A stretch of 19,656 nucleotides of DNA from Candidatus Aminicenantes bacterium UBA647 (GCA_002299555.1 DBOL01000065.1:1-19656); one strand, 5' to 3'; positions 7,699 to 14,828 are shown, counted from the stretch's first letter. Notes: generated by a model from the sequence alone, not told the origin. A program made the numbers and translations.

Positions 7699-8469
7699 TT
7701 AAACTTTTGATGAGCTGTTTCTGAAAAATTGTTTGACAGTCAGGAATAGAAAATAGGAATTCCCGATAAGATACCTCTTCCATAATCTTAACGGGTCCTT
7801 AACCAATCTGAAGAACCACTCGAAGCCTGCTTCCCTGATCCATCTCGGTGCTCTTTTTTTCCGGCCCGAATAATAGTCGAGCGTTGCTCCCAGGGAGAGC
7901 GCGGTATTCACTTTGAGAGAATCAAAATTTTCACTGATGAACTTTTCACTTTTTGGACTCCCCAGAAAAACAAACAGGATTTCGGCCTCAAAGGAATTGA
8001 TGGTCCTTATTATTTTCTCCTTTTCCTCAGGGTCACCCTCAAATCCCCTCGAAGGGCTATATGTCCCGATCACCAGATCATGATTAGAATCAAGGAGTTT
8101 CTCCTTTGCCATCGATTCCGATCCGTTCTCTCCGCCAAGTAAAAATATTCTAAACTTCTCTCTTTTGAATCGTTCGCACATCAAATAGAATAATTCAACA
8201 CCTGTGCACCGTTCCTTAAGTGGGGTCCTCAATAGTCTGGAAGCAAGCAGAAGGGATTGCCCGTCAGGGAGGACAAGTGAAGCTTTCCGGTATGCATTCT
8301 GAAATTCCTCGTCGTCTTTCAGATAAAGAAAATGAGCCGCATTGGGAGTGACAACGAACCCCTTCTTTTTTCTCTTTATCATATCAAATATTTCTGCAGA
8401 GGCCTCCTCCACTGTAATATCGTCTATCGAGAAATTGTTAAATATAAATTTCCTTTCAGGGGTTTTCAC
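7699..8469 (-). CDS. WecG/TagA/CpsF family glycosyltransferase (GT26)
   Basis: The 256-residue product belongs to the family that adds a sugar, typically N-acetylmannosamine(uronate), to a polyprenyl-diphosphate-linked GlcNAc in surface polysaccharide or teichoic acid synthesis. Visible motifs are VVTPNAAHFLYL (Thr41, Asn43), VLPDGQSL (Asp69), ERCTGVEL (Arg87), LLGGENGSE, and the C-terminal ALSLGATLDYYSGRKKRAPRW...GFEWFFRL...RLWKRYL. The spacing of Thr41/Asp69/Arg87 agrees with the known TagA active-site residues. The usual LGxPKQE motif reads LGSPKSE, with Ser174 replacing the Gln. The C-terminal basic/aromatic tail would contact the inner membrane. Translation begins at a GTG (8469) with GGAAGGAG about 10 nt upstream; an ATG in between leads straight to a stop. 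No other polysaccharide genes lie nearby, so the donor and acceptor cannot be inferred from context. Confidence 0.9.
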   Translation of the reverse strand: MKTPERKFIFNNFSIDDITVEEASAEIFDMIKRKKKGFVVTPNAAHFLYLKDDEEFQNAYRKASLVLPDGQSLLLASRLLRTPLKERCTGVELFYLMCERFKREKFRIFLLGGENGSESMAKEKLLDSNHDLVIGTYSPSRGFEGDPEEKEKIIRTINSFEAEILFVFLGSPKSEKFISENFDSLKVNTALSLGATLDYYSGRKKRAPRWIREAGFEWFFRLVKDPLRLWKRYLIGNSYFLFLTVKQFFRNSSSKV

Positions 8470-8494
8470 TTAAATCATTCTCCTTCCTGAAATC

Positions 8495-8524
8495 ATTATA
8501 TCAGATTACAATTTAAATATTCAA
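8495..8524 (-). promoter_or_regulatory. Promoter of the glycosyltransferase gene
   Basis: On the minus strand TTGAAT (8519-8524) and a perfect TATAAT (8495-8500) are separated by 18 nt. Transcription would start about 20 nt upstream of the GTG, leaving room for the GGAAGGAG site. Confidence 0.6.
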
Positions 8525-8541
8525 AACCTGATGAACTGTCA

Positions 8542-8582
8542 TTTACCGAAAAAAAGGGGGCGTTCACCGAAAAAAAGAGGCG
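8542..8582 (+). repeat. Two-copy direct repeat with 21-bp period upstream of the LiaF-like operon
   Basis: Two imperfect copies of TT(T/C)ACCGAAAAAAAG(G/A)GG(G)CG lie side by side at 8542-8562 and 8563-8582. The ACCG cores start at 8545 and 8566, exactly 21 bp apart. The copies differ only at T/C, at G/A and by one extra G. They lie just upstream of a potential -10 element for an operon that encodes a LytTR-type regulator. LytTR proteins bind direct repeats about two helical turns apart, so this is a candidate operator. The core does not match the published LytTR consensus well. Confidence 0.6.
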
Positions 8583-8600
8583 GATCCGGGATTCACGGAG

Positions 8601-8606
8601 TATTAT
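8601..8606 (+). promoter_or_regulatory. Possible activator-dependent -10 element of the LiaF-like operon
   Basis: TATTAT matches five of six -10 bases, but the position 17 nt upstream reads AGGCGG and is no -35 box. Transcription from here would begin near 8612, about 20 nt before the ATG at 8632. The direct repeats would then lie just upstream of and against the -35 region, the usual position for a class II activator. This is inference only. Confidence 0.3.
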
Positions 8607-8631
8607 GAGTATGAAATACAAAGGAGGCAAC

Positions 8632-9351
8632 ATGGACGAAAAAAAAGTTTCATTCGTAAGCGGTAAGATCATAGTAGGAATCTTAATAATTGCAGCAGGT
8701 ATAGTTCTGCTTCTGGGAACTCTGGGGTACGATCTTGATATAGATCTTTGGGATTTCTGGCCCCTGATACTTATTGCAATAGGTATTAAGATCATGGTCA
8801 CACATCATGATTCAAAAGATATTTTATGGGGATTCTTTTTAATGTCTATCGGTATTTTGTTCCAATTAAGAAAACTGGATTATATCGATATCAATTTTCA
8901 TGATATCTGGCCCTTGATCCTTATATATGTCGGAATCAAGATAATAATCTCCGGTGGTAAGCACCGATCTCGTTCCGGACACCACATGGGACACAGAAAT
9001 CTTAAGGATGAAGATGTCAAAGGTGACAGGATAAATATTTCTGCAATTTTCGGTGGTGGTGAATACCGTTACGCAACGAATAAATTGAAAGGGGGGAAAA
9101 TATCTGCTATCATGGGGGGGTGTGAAATTGACCTCAGGGACAGTGATTTCGAAGGTGATGAAATGATAATTAACACCTTTGCCCTTATGGGAGGGATAGA
9201 GATCAGAGTTCCTCAGAGTTGGGTTGTTGTTCTGGAAGGTACACCCATCCTCGGCGGAATGTCAGATCAGACAAAAGCCCTCAACGGCACAAAGAAAAAA
9301 CTTATTATTACCGGAGAAGCAATAATGGGCGGAGTTGAAATAAAGAACTAA
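8632..9351 (+). CDS. LiaF-like membrane protein with duplicated transmembrane region
   Basis: The 239-residue product has four hydrophobic segments followed by a cytoplasmic or exposed beta-rich domain of the LiaF C-terminal/toast-rack type. The membrane part is an internal duplication: GKIIVGILIIAAGIVLLL...DFWPLILIAIGIKIM is repeated as DILWGFFLMSIGILFQL...DIWPLILIYVGIKII. The C-terminal part shows recurring GG turns (IFGGGEYRYA, IMGGCEIDLRDS, LMGGIEIRVP, ILGGMSD, IMGGVEIKN) typical of LiaF. In Firmicutes LiaF restrains the LiaSR envelope-stress system. Here the gene opens an operon with a sensor kinase and LytTR regulator (1 nt gap to the kinase), so an accessory sensor or inhibitor role is likely. 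I chose the ATG at 8632 (AAGGAGG at 8621-8627) over ATGs at 8605 and 8611; the 8605 ATG would lie in the putative -10 element. Confidence 0.85.
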   Translation: MDEKKVSFVSGKIIVGILIIAAGIVLLLGTLGYDLDIDLWDFWPLILIAIGIKIMVTHHDSKDILWGFFLMSIGILFQLRKLDYIDINFHDIWPLILIYVGIKIIISGGKHRSRSGHHMGHRNLKDEDVKGDRINISAIFGGGEYRYATNKLKGGKISAIMGGCEIDLRDSDFEGDEMIINTFALMGGIEIRVPQSWVVVLEGTPILGGMSDQTKALNGTKKKLIITGEAIMGGVEIKN

Positions 9352-9352
9352 C

Positions 9353-10423
9353 ATGCACCCGGCTTTCAGATCAGGTAAAGATATGATAATTGCAGGGCTC
9401 CTCTGGAGCCCTGTCGCATTCTGGACGATCATCCTTCACCGTACCTTATCCGGAGCAAGCTTCCCGGATTCAACAATTCTTCTGGCCCCACCAATGATCC
9501 TTCTCCTCGGGATCGCAATTTCTGTCTGGTACATCTGTAAAGGACTCCCTTTTGAAAAAGGGGATATTTTATATTTTATCACGAGACATTCTTTTACGAT
9601 GATTCTGATCATTGCAGTTTGGATTGGGATCTCGTCAGGCTATTCAAGTTTGCTCAACGAATACTTCCCGGCAGGAAAGTGGAAGGAGTTGTTCAGTTCT
9701 TCGATTCCGTTGCTGTCAGGCACAGGAATATTCACTTATCTCCTGTCAATACTTATATACTATCTCGTCCTTGCCAGTGAGCGGATCCGCATTGCTGAGA
9801 AAGAGGTACTTCAAAAACAACTTGAGGCAAGCAGGTCTGAATTGGAAGCATTAAAAACAACCATTCACCCACACTTCCTTTTCAACAGCCTTAATCTTAT
9901 CAGCCCTCTAATCAAACAATCTCCGGATCGTGCTTCAGAATTGATCTCACACCTTTCTGAATTTCTGATCTATAGTTTTGAGCACAGTATCAAAAAGAGT
10001 TCTCTAGTCCGGGATGAGATAGAACATATTAATAATTATCTGAGTGTTGAAAAATTTCGTCTCGGAGACAAATTGGAAATGGCCTTTGAAATAGAAGAAG
10101 GGACTACAGGTATTCAGGTTCCGCCGCTAATCCTTCTTCCTGTGGTTGAGAACAGTATAAAGCACGGTATTTCACAACTCATTGAGGGTGGTCTTGTTAC
10201 TATAAAAACTTTCAGGAATGAAGAACACCTCGTTATATTTATAAGCAATCCTTATGAGGAAAACATTAAAAAACTCAGAGGAAGGGGCCATGGCCTTAAT
10301 AATTTAAAGAAGAGAATGACGCTATATTACAAAGGGGAAGGCGGAGTCCTTACCGAAAAAAAAGATAATATATTCAAGGTAAGGATATTTATTCCTATTT
10401 CAGGGGGACCCGAAATTGAATAA
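9353..10423 (+). CDS. LytS/YehU-type membrane sensor histidine kinase
   Basis: The 356-residue product has four predicted membrane segments (about residues 10-30, 41-62, 80-98 and 117-140), a short coiled linker (141-165) and the His_kinase/HATPase pair of the LytS family. The phosphoacceptor motif is IHPHFLFNSLN (His174 by analogy with QPHFLFN). The N-box is LLPVVENSIKHG (Asn267) and the G-box is GRGHGLNNLKKRM (around residues 310-321). There is no recognisable extracellular sensor domain, as in kinases that sense through the membrane or a partner protein. The LiaF-like protein encoded immediately upstream is an obvious candidate. The ATG follows the previous stop by one base and has no strong ribosome site, so translation is probably coupled. 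The downstream regulator overlaps by 8 nt and is its expected phosphorylation target. Confidence 0.92.
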   Translation: MHPAFRSGKDMIIAGLLWSPVAFWTIILHRTLSGASFPDSTILLAPPMILLLGIAISVWYICKGLPFEKGDILYFITRHSFTMILIIAVWIGISSGYSSLLNEYFPAGKWKELFSSSIPLLSGTGIFTYLLSILIYYLVLASERIRIAEKEVLQKQLEASRSELEALKTTIHPHFLFNSLNLISPLIKQSPDRASELISHLSEFLIYSFEHSIKKSSLVRDEIEHINNYLSVEKFRLGDKLEMAFEIEEGTTGIQVPPLILLPVVENSIKHGISQLIEGGLVTIKTFRNEEHLVIFISNPYEENIKKLRGRGHGLNNLKKRMTLYYKGEGGVLTEKKDNIFKVRIFIPISGGPEIE

Positions 10424-11162
10424 AAAAATAACAGCAATAATCGTGGACGATGAACAACTTGCCCGGGACTCTGTCAGGGATCATCTCAAAAGACATACGG
10501 AAATCGAAATAACCGGAGAGTGTGAAAACGGATTCGAAGCGGTCAAACTTATTCATGAACTTAATCCGGACCTGATCTTTCTGGATATCCAGATGCCTAA
10601 ACTTGATGGATTTGATGTCATCGAACTTCTGGCAGAGAACCTCCCCGCAATAATCTTTATTACTGCATTTGATGAATATGCTCTCAAGGCATTCGAAGCT
10701 CAGGCTATGGATTATCTCCTGAAGCCGGTCAAAGCTGAAAGGTTTGACCGGTCAATAGAAAGAATAATGGAGCAGCTTAAGGACAAATCACAGCCGAGGA
10801 TCGAGAAACTTGTTGACCACAACAGGGATAGCAACAGACCTTTGAGCAGAATACTCATCCGGGATGGCGTTAATGTTACAATCCTTGATCCGGGAGATGT
10901 GATCTATATTGAGGCCAGTGATGATTATGTAAAATTTCATACTGCGGAAAAATACTGGTTAAAAAGTGAAAGGATGAATAATCTGGAGAAGAATCTTGAT
11001 CCCAGGATATTTTGTAGAGTTCACAGATCCTTTATTATTAATATCAACTATATGACAAAGATCGAACCTTATTCAAAGGAGAGCAAAATAGTCAGACTGA
11101 AGAACGGAAAAACTCTCCCTGTAAGCAAAAATGGATACTCCCGTTTAATGGAACTAATGTAG
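10416..11162 (+). CDS. LytTR-family response regulator
   Basis: The 248-residue product has an N-terminal receiver domain (about residues 5-120) with the acidic pocket Asp11/Asp12, phosphoacceptor Asp57 in LIFLDIQMP, the conserved Thr in FITAFDEYAL and Lys in LLKPVKAERF. The C-terminal LytTR DNA-binding domain (about 145-248) shows VIYIEASDDYVKFHT, a FCRVHRSFIININYMTKIEP core and LKNGKTLPVSKNGYSRL. LytTR domains bind pairs of direct repeats. Translation starts at a TTG (10416) inside the kinase gene, overlapping its end by 8 nt, with AGGGGG at 10402-10407 as ribosome site. The rare start codon and overlap should keep its level below that of the kinase. Targets are unknown; the repeat upstream of the operon suggests autoregulation. 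A promoter for the next gene begins at the stop codon, so the signalling operon may end here. Confidence 0.92.
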   Translation: MNKKITAIIVDDEQLARDSVRDHLKRHTEIEITGECENGFEAVKLIHELNPDLIFLDIQMPKLDGFDVIELLAENLPAIIFITAFDEYALKAFEAQAMDYLLKPVKAERFDRSIERIMEQLKDKSQPRIEKLVDHNRDSNRPLSRILIRDGVNVTILDPGDVIYIEASDDYVKFHTAEKYWLKSERMNNLEKNLDPRIFCRVHRSFIININYMTKIEPYSKESKIVRLKNGKTLPVSKNGYSRLMELM

Positions 11163-11190
11163 TAGCATTTAAATCAAAAAAACGTATAAT
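11162..11190 (+). promoter_or_regulatory. Putative promoter of the MsrBA gene
   Basis: A perfect TATAAT (11185-11190) lies 17 nt after a weak -35 (GTAGCA, 11162-11167) that overlaps the end of the regulator gene. The predicted leader is about 14 nt and includes CAGGAG. The sequence around the -10 and ribosome site (CGTATAATA... ATCAGGAGAAAAA) is almost the same as that before the BNR-repeat gene. Confidence 0.5.
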
Positions 11191-11210
11191 AAGAGAATCA
11201 GGAGAAAAAT

Positions 11211-12131
11211 GTGAAATCTAAATATATCTTAATATTAGTTTTAATACTGATAACTATGCCGGTTTGTGCCAAGGAGAAAAATGTGGACAAGAAATTAACT
11301 GAGCTTGAGAAACATGTGATCGAGAATAAAGGGACAGAGAAACCGTTCACGGGAAAATATAATGTTCATGAAGAAGAAGGGACCTATACATGCAAAAGGT
11401 GTGATGCACCTTTGTACAGATCGTCGGATAAATTTAAATCAGATTGCGGGTGGCCAAGTTTTGATGATGAGATTGACGGAGCAGTAAAGAGAGTTACGGA
11501 TGCCGACGGAAGAAGGACAGAAATCGTATGCACCAATTGTGATGCACATCTTGGACACGTCTTTTTAGGTGAAAAATACACATCCAGAGATACAAGACAT
11601 TGTGTAAATTCAGTATCAATGAATTTTGTGCCTGTAAAAACCGGACAAAAGAGAGAAACTGCAATTTTTGCATCCGGTTGTTTCTGGGGTACGGAATACC
11701 ATTTCGAGAAGAAAAAAGGGGTAATATCAACTAGAACCGGATATACCGGGGGAACTACAAAAGATGTTACCTATGAAGATGTTTGCTCTGGGACAAGCGG
11801 GCATGCCGAAGCAGTTGAGATAGTATTTGATCCCATGGTTATTTCATATGAAGAGCTCTTAAAACTATATTTTAATACTCACGATCCCACCCAACTTGAC
11901 AGACAGGGACCCGATGTCGGGACCCAATACCGTTCTGAGATCTTCTATGAAAATGAAGCTCAGAAAAAGACTGCAGAAAAACTAATAAAAATATTAAAAG
12001 ACAAAGGGTTGAATGTTGTTACCGTATTGAGCACTTCCGGGAAATTCTGGGAGGCCGAGAAATATCACCAGAATTATTACAGAACAAAGGGGGGATCCCC
12101 TTATTGCCATATTTATCAGGACAAGTTTTAG
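11211..12131 (+). CDS. msrAB: Exported bifunctional methionine sulfoxide reductase MsrB-MsrA
   Basis: The 306-residue product fuses MsrB (about residues 28-142) to MsrA (about 148-306), reducing both R and S epimers of methionine sulfoxide in oxidised proteins. MsrB has the zinc-binding CKRC (Cys61/64) and CTNC (Cys107/110) pairs, GWPSF, and catalytic Cys131 in RHCVNSVSMNF. MsrA has catalytic Cys157 in GCFWG, GYTGG, SGHAEAVEI and a C-terminal Cys299 that may resolve the disulfide. The B-A order is the less common fusion order but is a known form. A signal peptide (residues 1-20, ending PVCA) places the enzyme in the periplasm, where it needs an electron donor not encoded here. Translation begins at GTG 11211, because the ATG one base upstream reads straight into TGA; CAGGAG precedes it. 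The next gene follows after 22 nt. Confidence 0.93.
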   Translation: MKSKYILILVLILITMPVCAKEKNVDKKLTELEKHVIENKGTEKPFTGKYNVHEEEGTYTCKRCDAPLYRSSDKFKSDCGWPSFDDEIDGAVKRVTDADGRRTEIVCTNCDAHLGHVFLGEKYTSRDTRHCVNSVSMNFVPVKTGQKRETAIFASGCFWGTEYHFEKKKGVISTRTGYTGGTTKDVTYEDVCSGTSGHAEAVEIVFDPMVISYEELLKLYFNTHDPTQLDRQGPDVGTQYRSEIFYENEAQKKTAEKLIKILKDKGLNVVTVLSTSGKFWEAEKYHQNYYRTKGGSPYCHIYQDKF

Positions 12132-12153
12132 TATTTTTCTTCAGGAGGAATAT

Positions 12154-13656
12154 ATGATTAACAGGATAAAAATAATCGGAGCAGGGATCTCAGGGCTTTC
12201 TGCAGGGTGTTATCTTCAAATGAACGGATATGAAACCGAGATATACGAACTTCATAATATTCCCGGAGGATTGTGTACCGGATGGGAAAGGATGGGCTAC
12301 ACATTTGATGGTTGTGTCCACTGGCTGGTAGGATCATCACCCGAAAGCAATCTTTATCCTTTATGGAACGAACTTATTAATATGAAAAGACAGAAATTCG
12401 TTGATCATGAAATATACAACAGGATCTGGGATGAAACAAATGAAAATTTCATAGATTTCTATACAGACGTTGATAAACTTGAATCTGAACTTCTGGAAAA
12501 AGCACCTGAGGATGAATCATTGATCAGATCGTTTACCAGCGCAATACGGCGGCTTGGAACACTGCAAATGCCTGTCAACAAGGCAAGAGAGGTTATGGGG
12601 CCTCTGGATGGTTTGAGAACCCTGGTCAGATTCCTCCCCTACATCAATACATTCAAAAAATGGCACAAACTCAGCATTAAAGATTTTTCAGATAAGTTTA
12701 AAAATCCCTTGTTGCGTGATGGGATCAAAGCACTTTTTATTCCGGAAATGGCGATGTTGTTTATCCTTATGAATATGGCATGGATGGGGAATAAAAGTGC
12801 CGGATATCCGATTGGTGGATCTCTCAAACTCGCTGAGAATATTGCAAAGAGATATAAGAAACTCGGCGGAACGATCAATTATAACAATAGAGTTGATAAG
12901 ATAACCTCATTTGAAGGGAAAGCAACCGGGATCATCCTGGCTTCCGGAGAAAAAAAATCAGCGGATATTGTTATATCTGCTGCCGATGGGTACAACACAA
13001 TCTTTAACATGCTCGATGGAAAGTTCAAAAATAAAAAGATGGAGAAATACTATAACAATTATAAAGTATTCCCATCATTCCTACAGGTTTCACTGGGACT
13101 GAAGAAGGAGATGAAAGGTATTGAACCGAATCAATATCTCCCCATACCAGGAGGCATGAAAATAGATGATCTGACAACTCTGGATTATCTGGGAATAAGA
13201 ATATTTAATTTTGATGAGACACTGGCTCCAAAAGGGAAGACAGCCATCACCGCATTGATCCCGACCGAGAATTATAAATACTGGATCGACCTGAGAAATG
13301 GGGACAGCAAAAAATATAGAGAGGAAAAGAAAAAAATAAGCGATAGAGTCACAGAGATTCTTGAAAACAAGTTCGGGGATATCAAAAAAAATGTAGAAGT
13401 AACAGACGTTTCAACTCCTGCATCCGTGATCAGATATACAGGGAACTGGCAGGGAAGTTTTGAAGGCTGGATACTCACACCTGAACTTGGATTTGGACAG
13501 ATGGACAAGACACTCCCCGGACTTGACAAATTTTATATGATAGGACAATGGGTCGAGCCGGGCGGAGGGCTCCCCCCGGCACTGATGTCAGGAAGAGCAG
13601 TTGCCCAGATGATCTGTAAAGATGACCATAAAGAATTCACCACCGAAAGTTTCTGA
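12154..13656 (+). CDS. FAD-dependent oxidoreductase of the phytoene desaturase/CrtISO/retinol saturase type
   Basis: The 500-residue product has an N-terminal FAD-binding motif (IKIIGAGISGLSAGCYL, Gly9/11/14, with Glu32 in IYELHNIPGGLCTGW). It also has the DGCVHWLVG region seen in carotenoid isomerases and all-trans-retinol 13,14-reductases, and the family C-terminus FYMIGQWVEPGGGLPPALMSGRAVA that completes the FAD site. Length agrees with the CrtI/CrtISO superfamily. In Bacteria this group includes carotenoid desaturases, isomerases and many enzymes of unknown substrate. No phytoene synthase or other carotenoid gene is in the window, so a pigment role is not supported. No signal peptide is seen. 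The ATG has AGGAGG 7 nt upstream. It follows the MsrBA gene by 22 nt on the same strand, suggesting one transcript, and the mscS-type gene comes 51 nt later. Confidence 0.83.
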   Translation: MINRIKIIGAGISGLSAGCYLQMNGYETEIYELHNIPGGLCTGWERMGYTFDGCVHWLVGSSPESNLYPLWNELINMKRQKFVDHEIYNRIWDETNENFIDFYTDVDKLESELLEKAPEDESLIRSFTSAIRRLGTLQMPVNKAREVMGPLDGLRTLVRFLPYINTFKKWHKLSIKDFSDKFKNPLLRDGIKALFIPEMAMLFILMNMAWMGNKSAGYPIGGSLKLAENIAKRYKKLGGTINYNNRVDKITSFEGKATGIILASGEKKSADIVISAADGYNTIFNMLDGKFKNKKMEKYYNNYKVFPSFLQVSLGLKKEMKGIEPNQYLPIPGGMKIDDLTTLDYLGIRIFNFDETLAPKGKTAITALIPTENYKYWIDLRNGDSKKYREEKKKISDRVTEILENKFGDIKKNVEVTDVSTPASVIRYTGNWQGSFEGWILTPELGFGQMDKTLPGLDKFYMIGQWVEPGGGLPPALMSGRAVAQMICKDDHKEFTTESF

Positions 13657-13683
13657 CCCTGATACTTCTGATGGAATAAAAAA

Positions 13684-13705
13684 CAGGAAAATGATATTAG
13701 TATAA
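13684..13705 (+). other. Possible four-codon leader minicistron before the MscS gene
   Basis: After CAGGA (13684-13688) an ATG at 13691 reads Met-Ile-Leu-Val and stops at TAA 13703-13705, two bases before the MscS start codon. The MscS ATG has no good ribosome site of its own, so reinitiation after this tiny reading frame is possible. The ATG is only 2 nt from the Shine-Dalgarno-like sequence, so chance is a serious alternative. Confidence 0.25.
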
Positions 13706-13707
13706 AA

Positions 13708-14757
13708 ATGGAAAAGATTATAGAGATGGTGAAAACATTTATGGATGATAAATATGCAAGAGCATTGGTGATCCTTGCAGGCTCACTGATCATTGCCTGG
13801 GTGTTTAGGTTCATTTACAAGGTCATATTCAGGAGGATCGTAGGGAAAACAAAGACAAAACTTGATGATGAGATCATTGAAGTTTTTCTGAAACCCGTAT
13901 TTTATTCCATTGCTCTCTCAGGGGTTATATGGTCGGCAGGGATTTTGAATTTACCGGAAAGATTGTATTTCGTTTTTTCCGGGCTACTGAAGACAATTAT
14001 TGCAATAATGTGGATATCAGCATTTTTCAGGACGGTATCAATAATTCTCAAATGGCTCGGAAAGACGAAAGGAAAATATAGATTTATTCAGAAAAAAACG
14101 ATACCCCTTTTTGACAATACTCTGAAACTTATAATTATCGGCGGGGGGACATATTTTATTTTATTGATATGGAACGTTAATCTGACTGCATGGCTAGCTT
14201 CGGCAGGAATTGCCGGCCTTGCCATAGGATTTGCAGCGAAAGATACTCTGGCAAATTTTTTCTCAGGCTTGTTCATAATGGTCGATTCACCTTATAACAT
14301 CGGAGACTTTATAGTCCTTGACTCCGGAGAGAGGGGACGGGTATCAATAATCGGGCTGAGGAGTACAAGGATTCTGACTCCTGATGATGTTGAGATAACC
14401 ATTCCCAATGCCGTTATCGGAAATGCTAAGATAACTAACGAGAGCGGAGGTCCTTCCGAAAAACACAGGGTCAGTGTAGCAATCGGTGTTGCATACGGAT
14501 CAGATATCGATAAAGTAAGAAGCATTTTATATAAGATCGCTGAAAAAAATGAAAATGTGTGTAGTGATCCCGGTCCCAAAGTAAGGTTCCGCACTTTCGG
14601 AGATTCCTCACTTGACTTCCAGTTGTTGTGCTGGATCGAAAAACCGGGATTTAGGGGACATGTGATCGATGAATTGAACACTGCTATTTATAAAGAGTTC
14701 AACAAACAAAATATCGAGATCCCCTTCCCCCAACGCGATATTAATTTAAAAAAGTGA
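13708..14757 (+). CDS. MscS-family mechanosensitive channel
   Basis: The 349-residue product is a small-conductance mechanosensitive channel, which opens under membrane tension to release solutes during hypo-osmotic shock. It has about five membrane segments. The last is the pore-lining Gly/Ala-rich helix TAWLASAGIAGLAIGFAAKDTLANFFSG (about residues 158-185). Next comes the signature beta domain MVDSPYNIGDFIVLD...GRVSIIGLRSTRILTPDDVEITIPNAVI, then the C-terminal cytoplasmic vestibule ending FPQRDINL. Two extra N-terminal segments relative to E. coli MscS make it like the mid-size YbdG/YnaI types. The ATG at 13708 is chosen from homology, but no Shine-Dalgarno site lies at normal distance. It is the last gene of the plus-strand run and is convergent with uvrC. 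Confidence 0.92.
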   Translation: MEKIIEMVKTFMDDKYARALVILAGSLIIAWVFRFIYKVIFRRIVGKTKTKLDDEIIEVFLKPVFYSIALSGVIWSAGILNLPERLYFVFSGLLKTIIAIMWISAFFRTVSIILKWLGKTKGKYRFIQKKTIPLFDNTLKLIIIGGGTYFILLIWNVNLTAWLASAGIAGLAIGFAAKDTLANFFSGLFIMVDSPYNIGDFIVLDSGERGRVSIIGLRSTRILTPDDVEITIPNAVIGNAKITNESGGPSEKHRVSVAIGVAYGSDIDKVRSILYKIAEKNENVCSDPGPKVRFRTFGDSSLDFQLLCWIEKPGFRGHVIDELNTAIYKEFNKQNIEIPFPQRDINLKK

Positions 14758-14765
14758 TGTAACGC

Positions 14766-14794
14766 TTTGGGGACGGTTCCTTTTTTGTTAACAA
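14766..14794. other. mscS-uvrC convergent intergenic region: weak hairpin, T-run and palindrome
   Basis: The 71-nt gap between the convergent mscS and uvrC genes holds TTTGGGGACGGTTCCTTTTTT (14766-14786). GGGA and TTCC can pair as a weak four-base stem before six T, a poor intrinsic terminator for mscS. A perfect 10-bp palindrome TTGTTAACAA follows at 14785-14794. The GGGGACGGTTCC string resembles repetitive palindromic sequences I remember from other bacterial genomes, but only one copy is in this window. No good terminator for uvrC is visible. Confidence 0.35.
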
Positions 14795-14828
14795 ACTGAC
14801 TGGCTAATAATAAATACCCGTTGTACGG

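Noticed and set aside
8542..8582. CRISPR array or satellite
   Set aside because: Only two adjacent copies, no spacers and no cas genes in the window.
8496..8801. Minus-strand open frame across the glycosyltransferase/LiaF-like intergenic region
   Set aside because: Its repeated FFSVNAPFFSVN part comes only from the 21-bp DNA repeat, and most of it is antisense to the LiaF-like gene.
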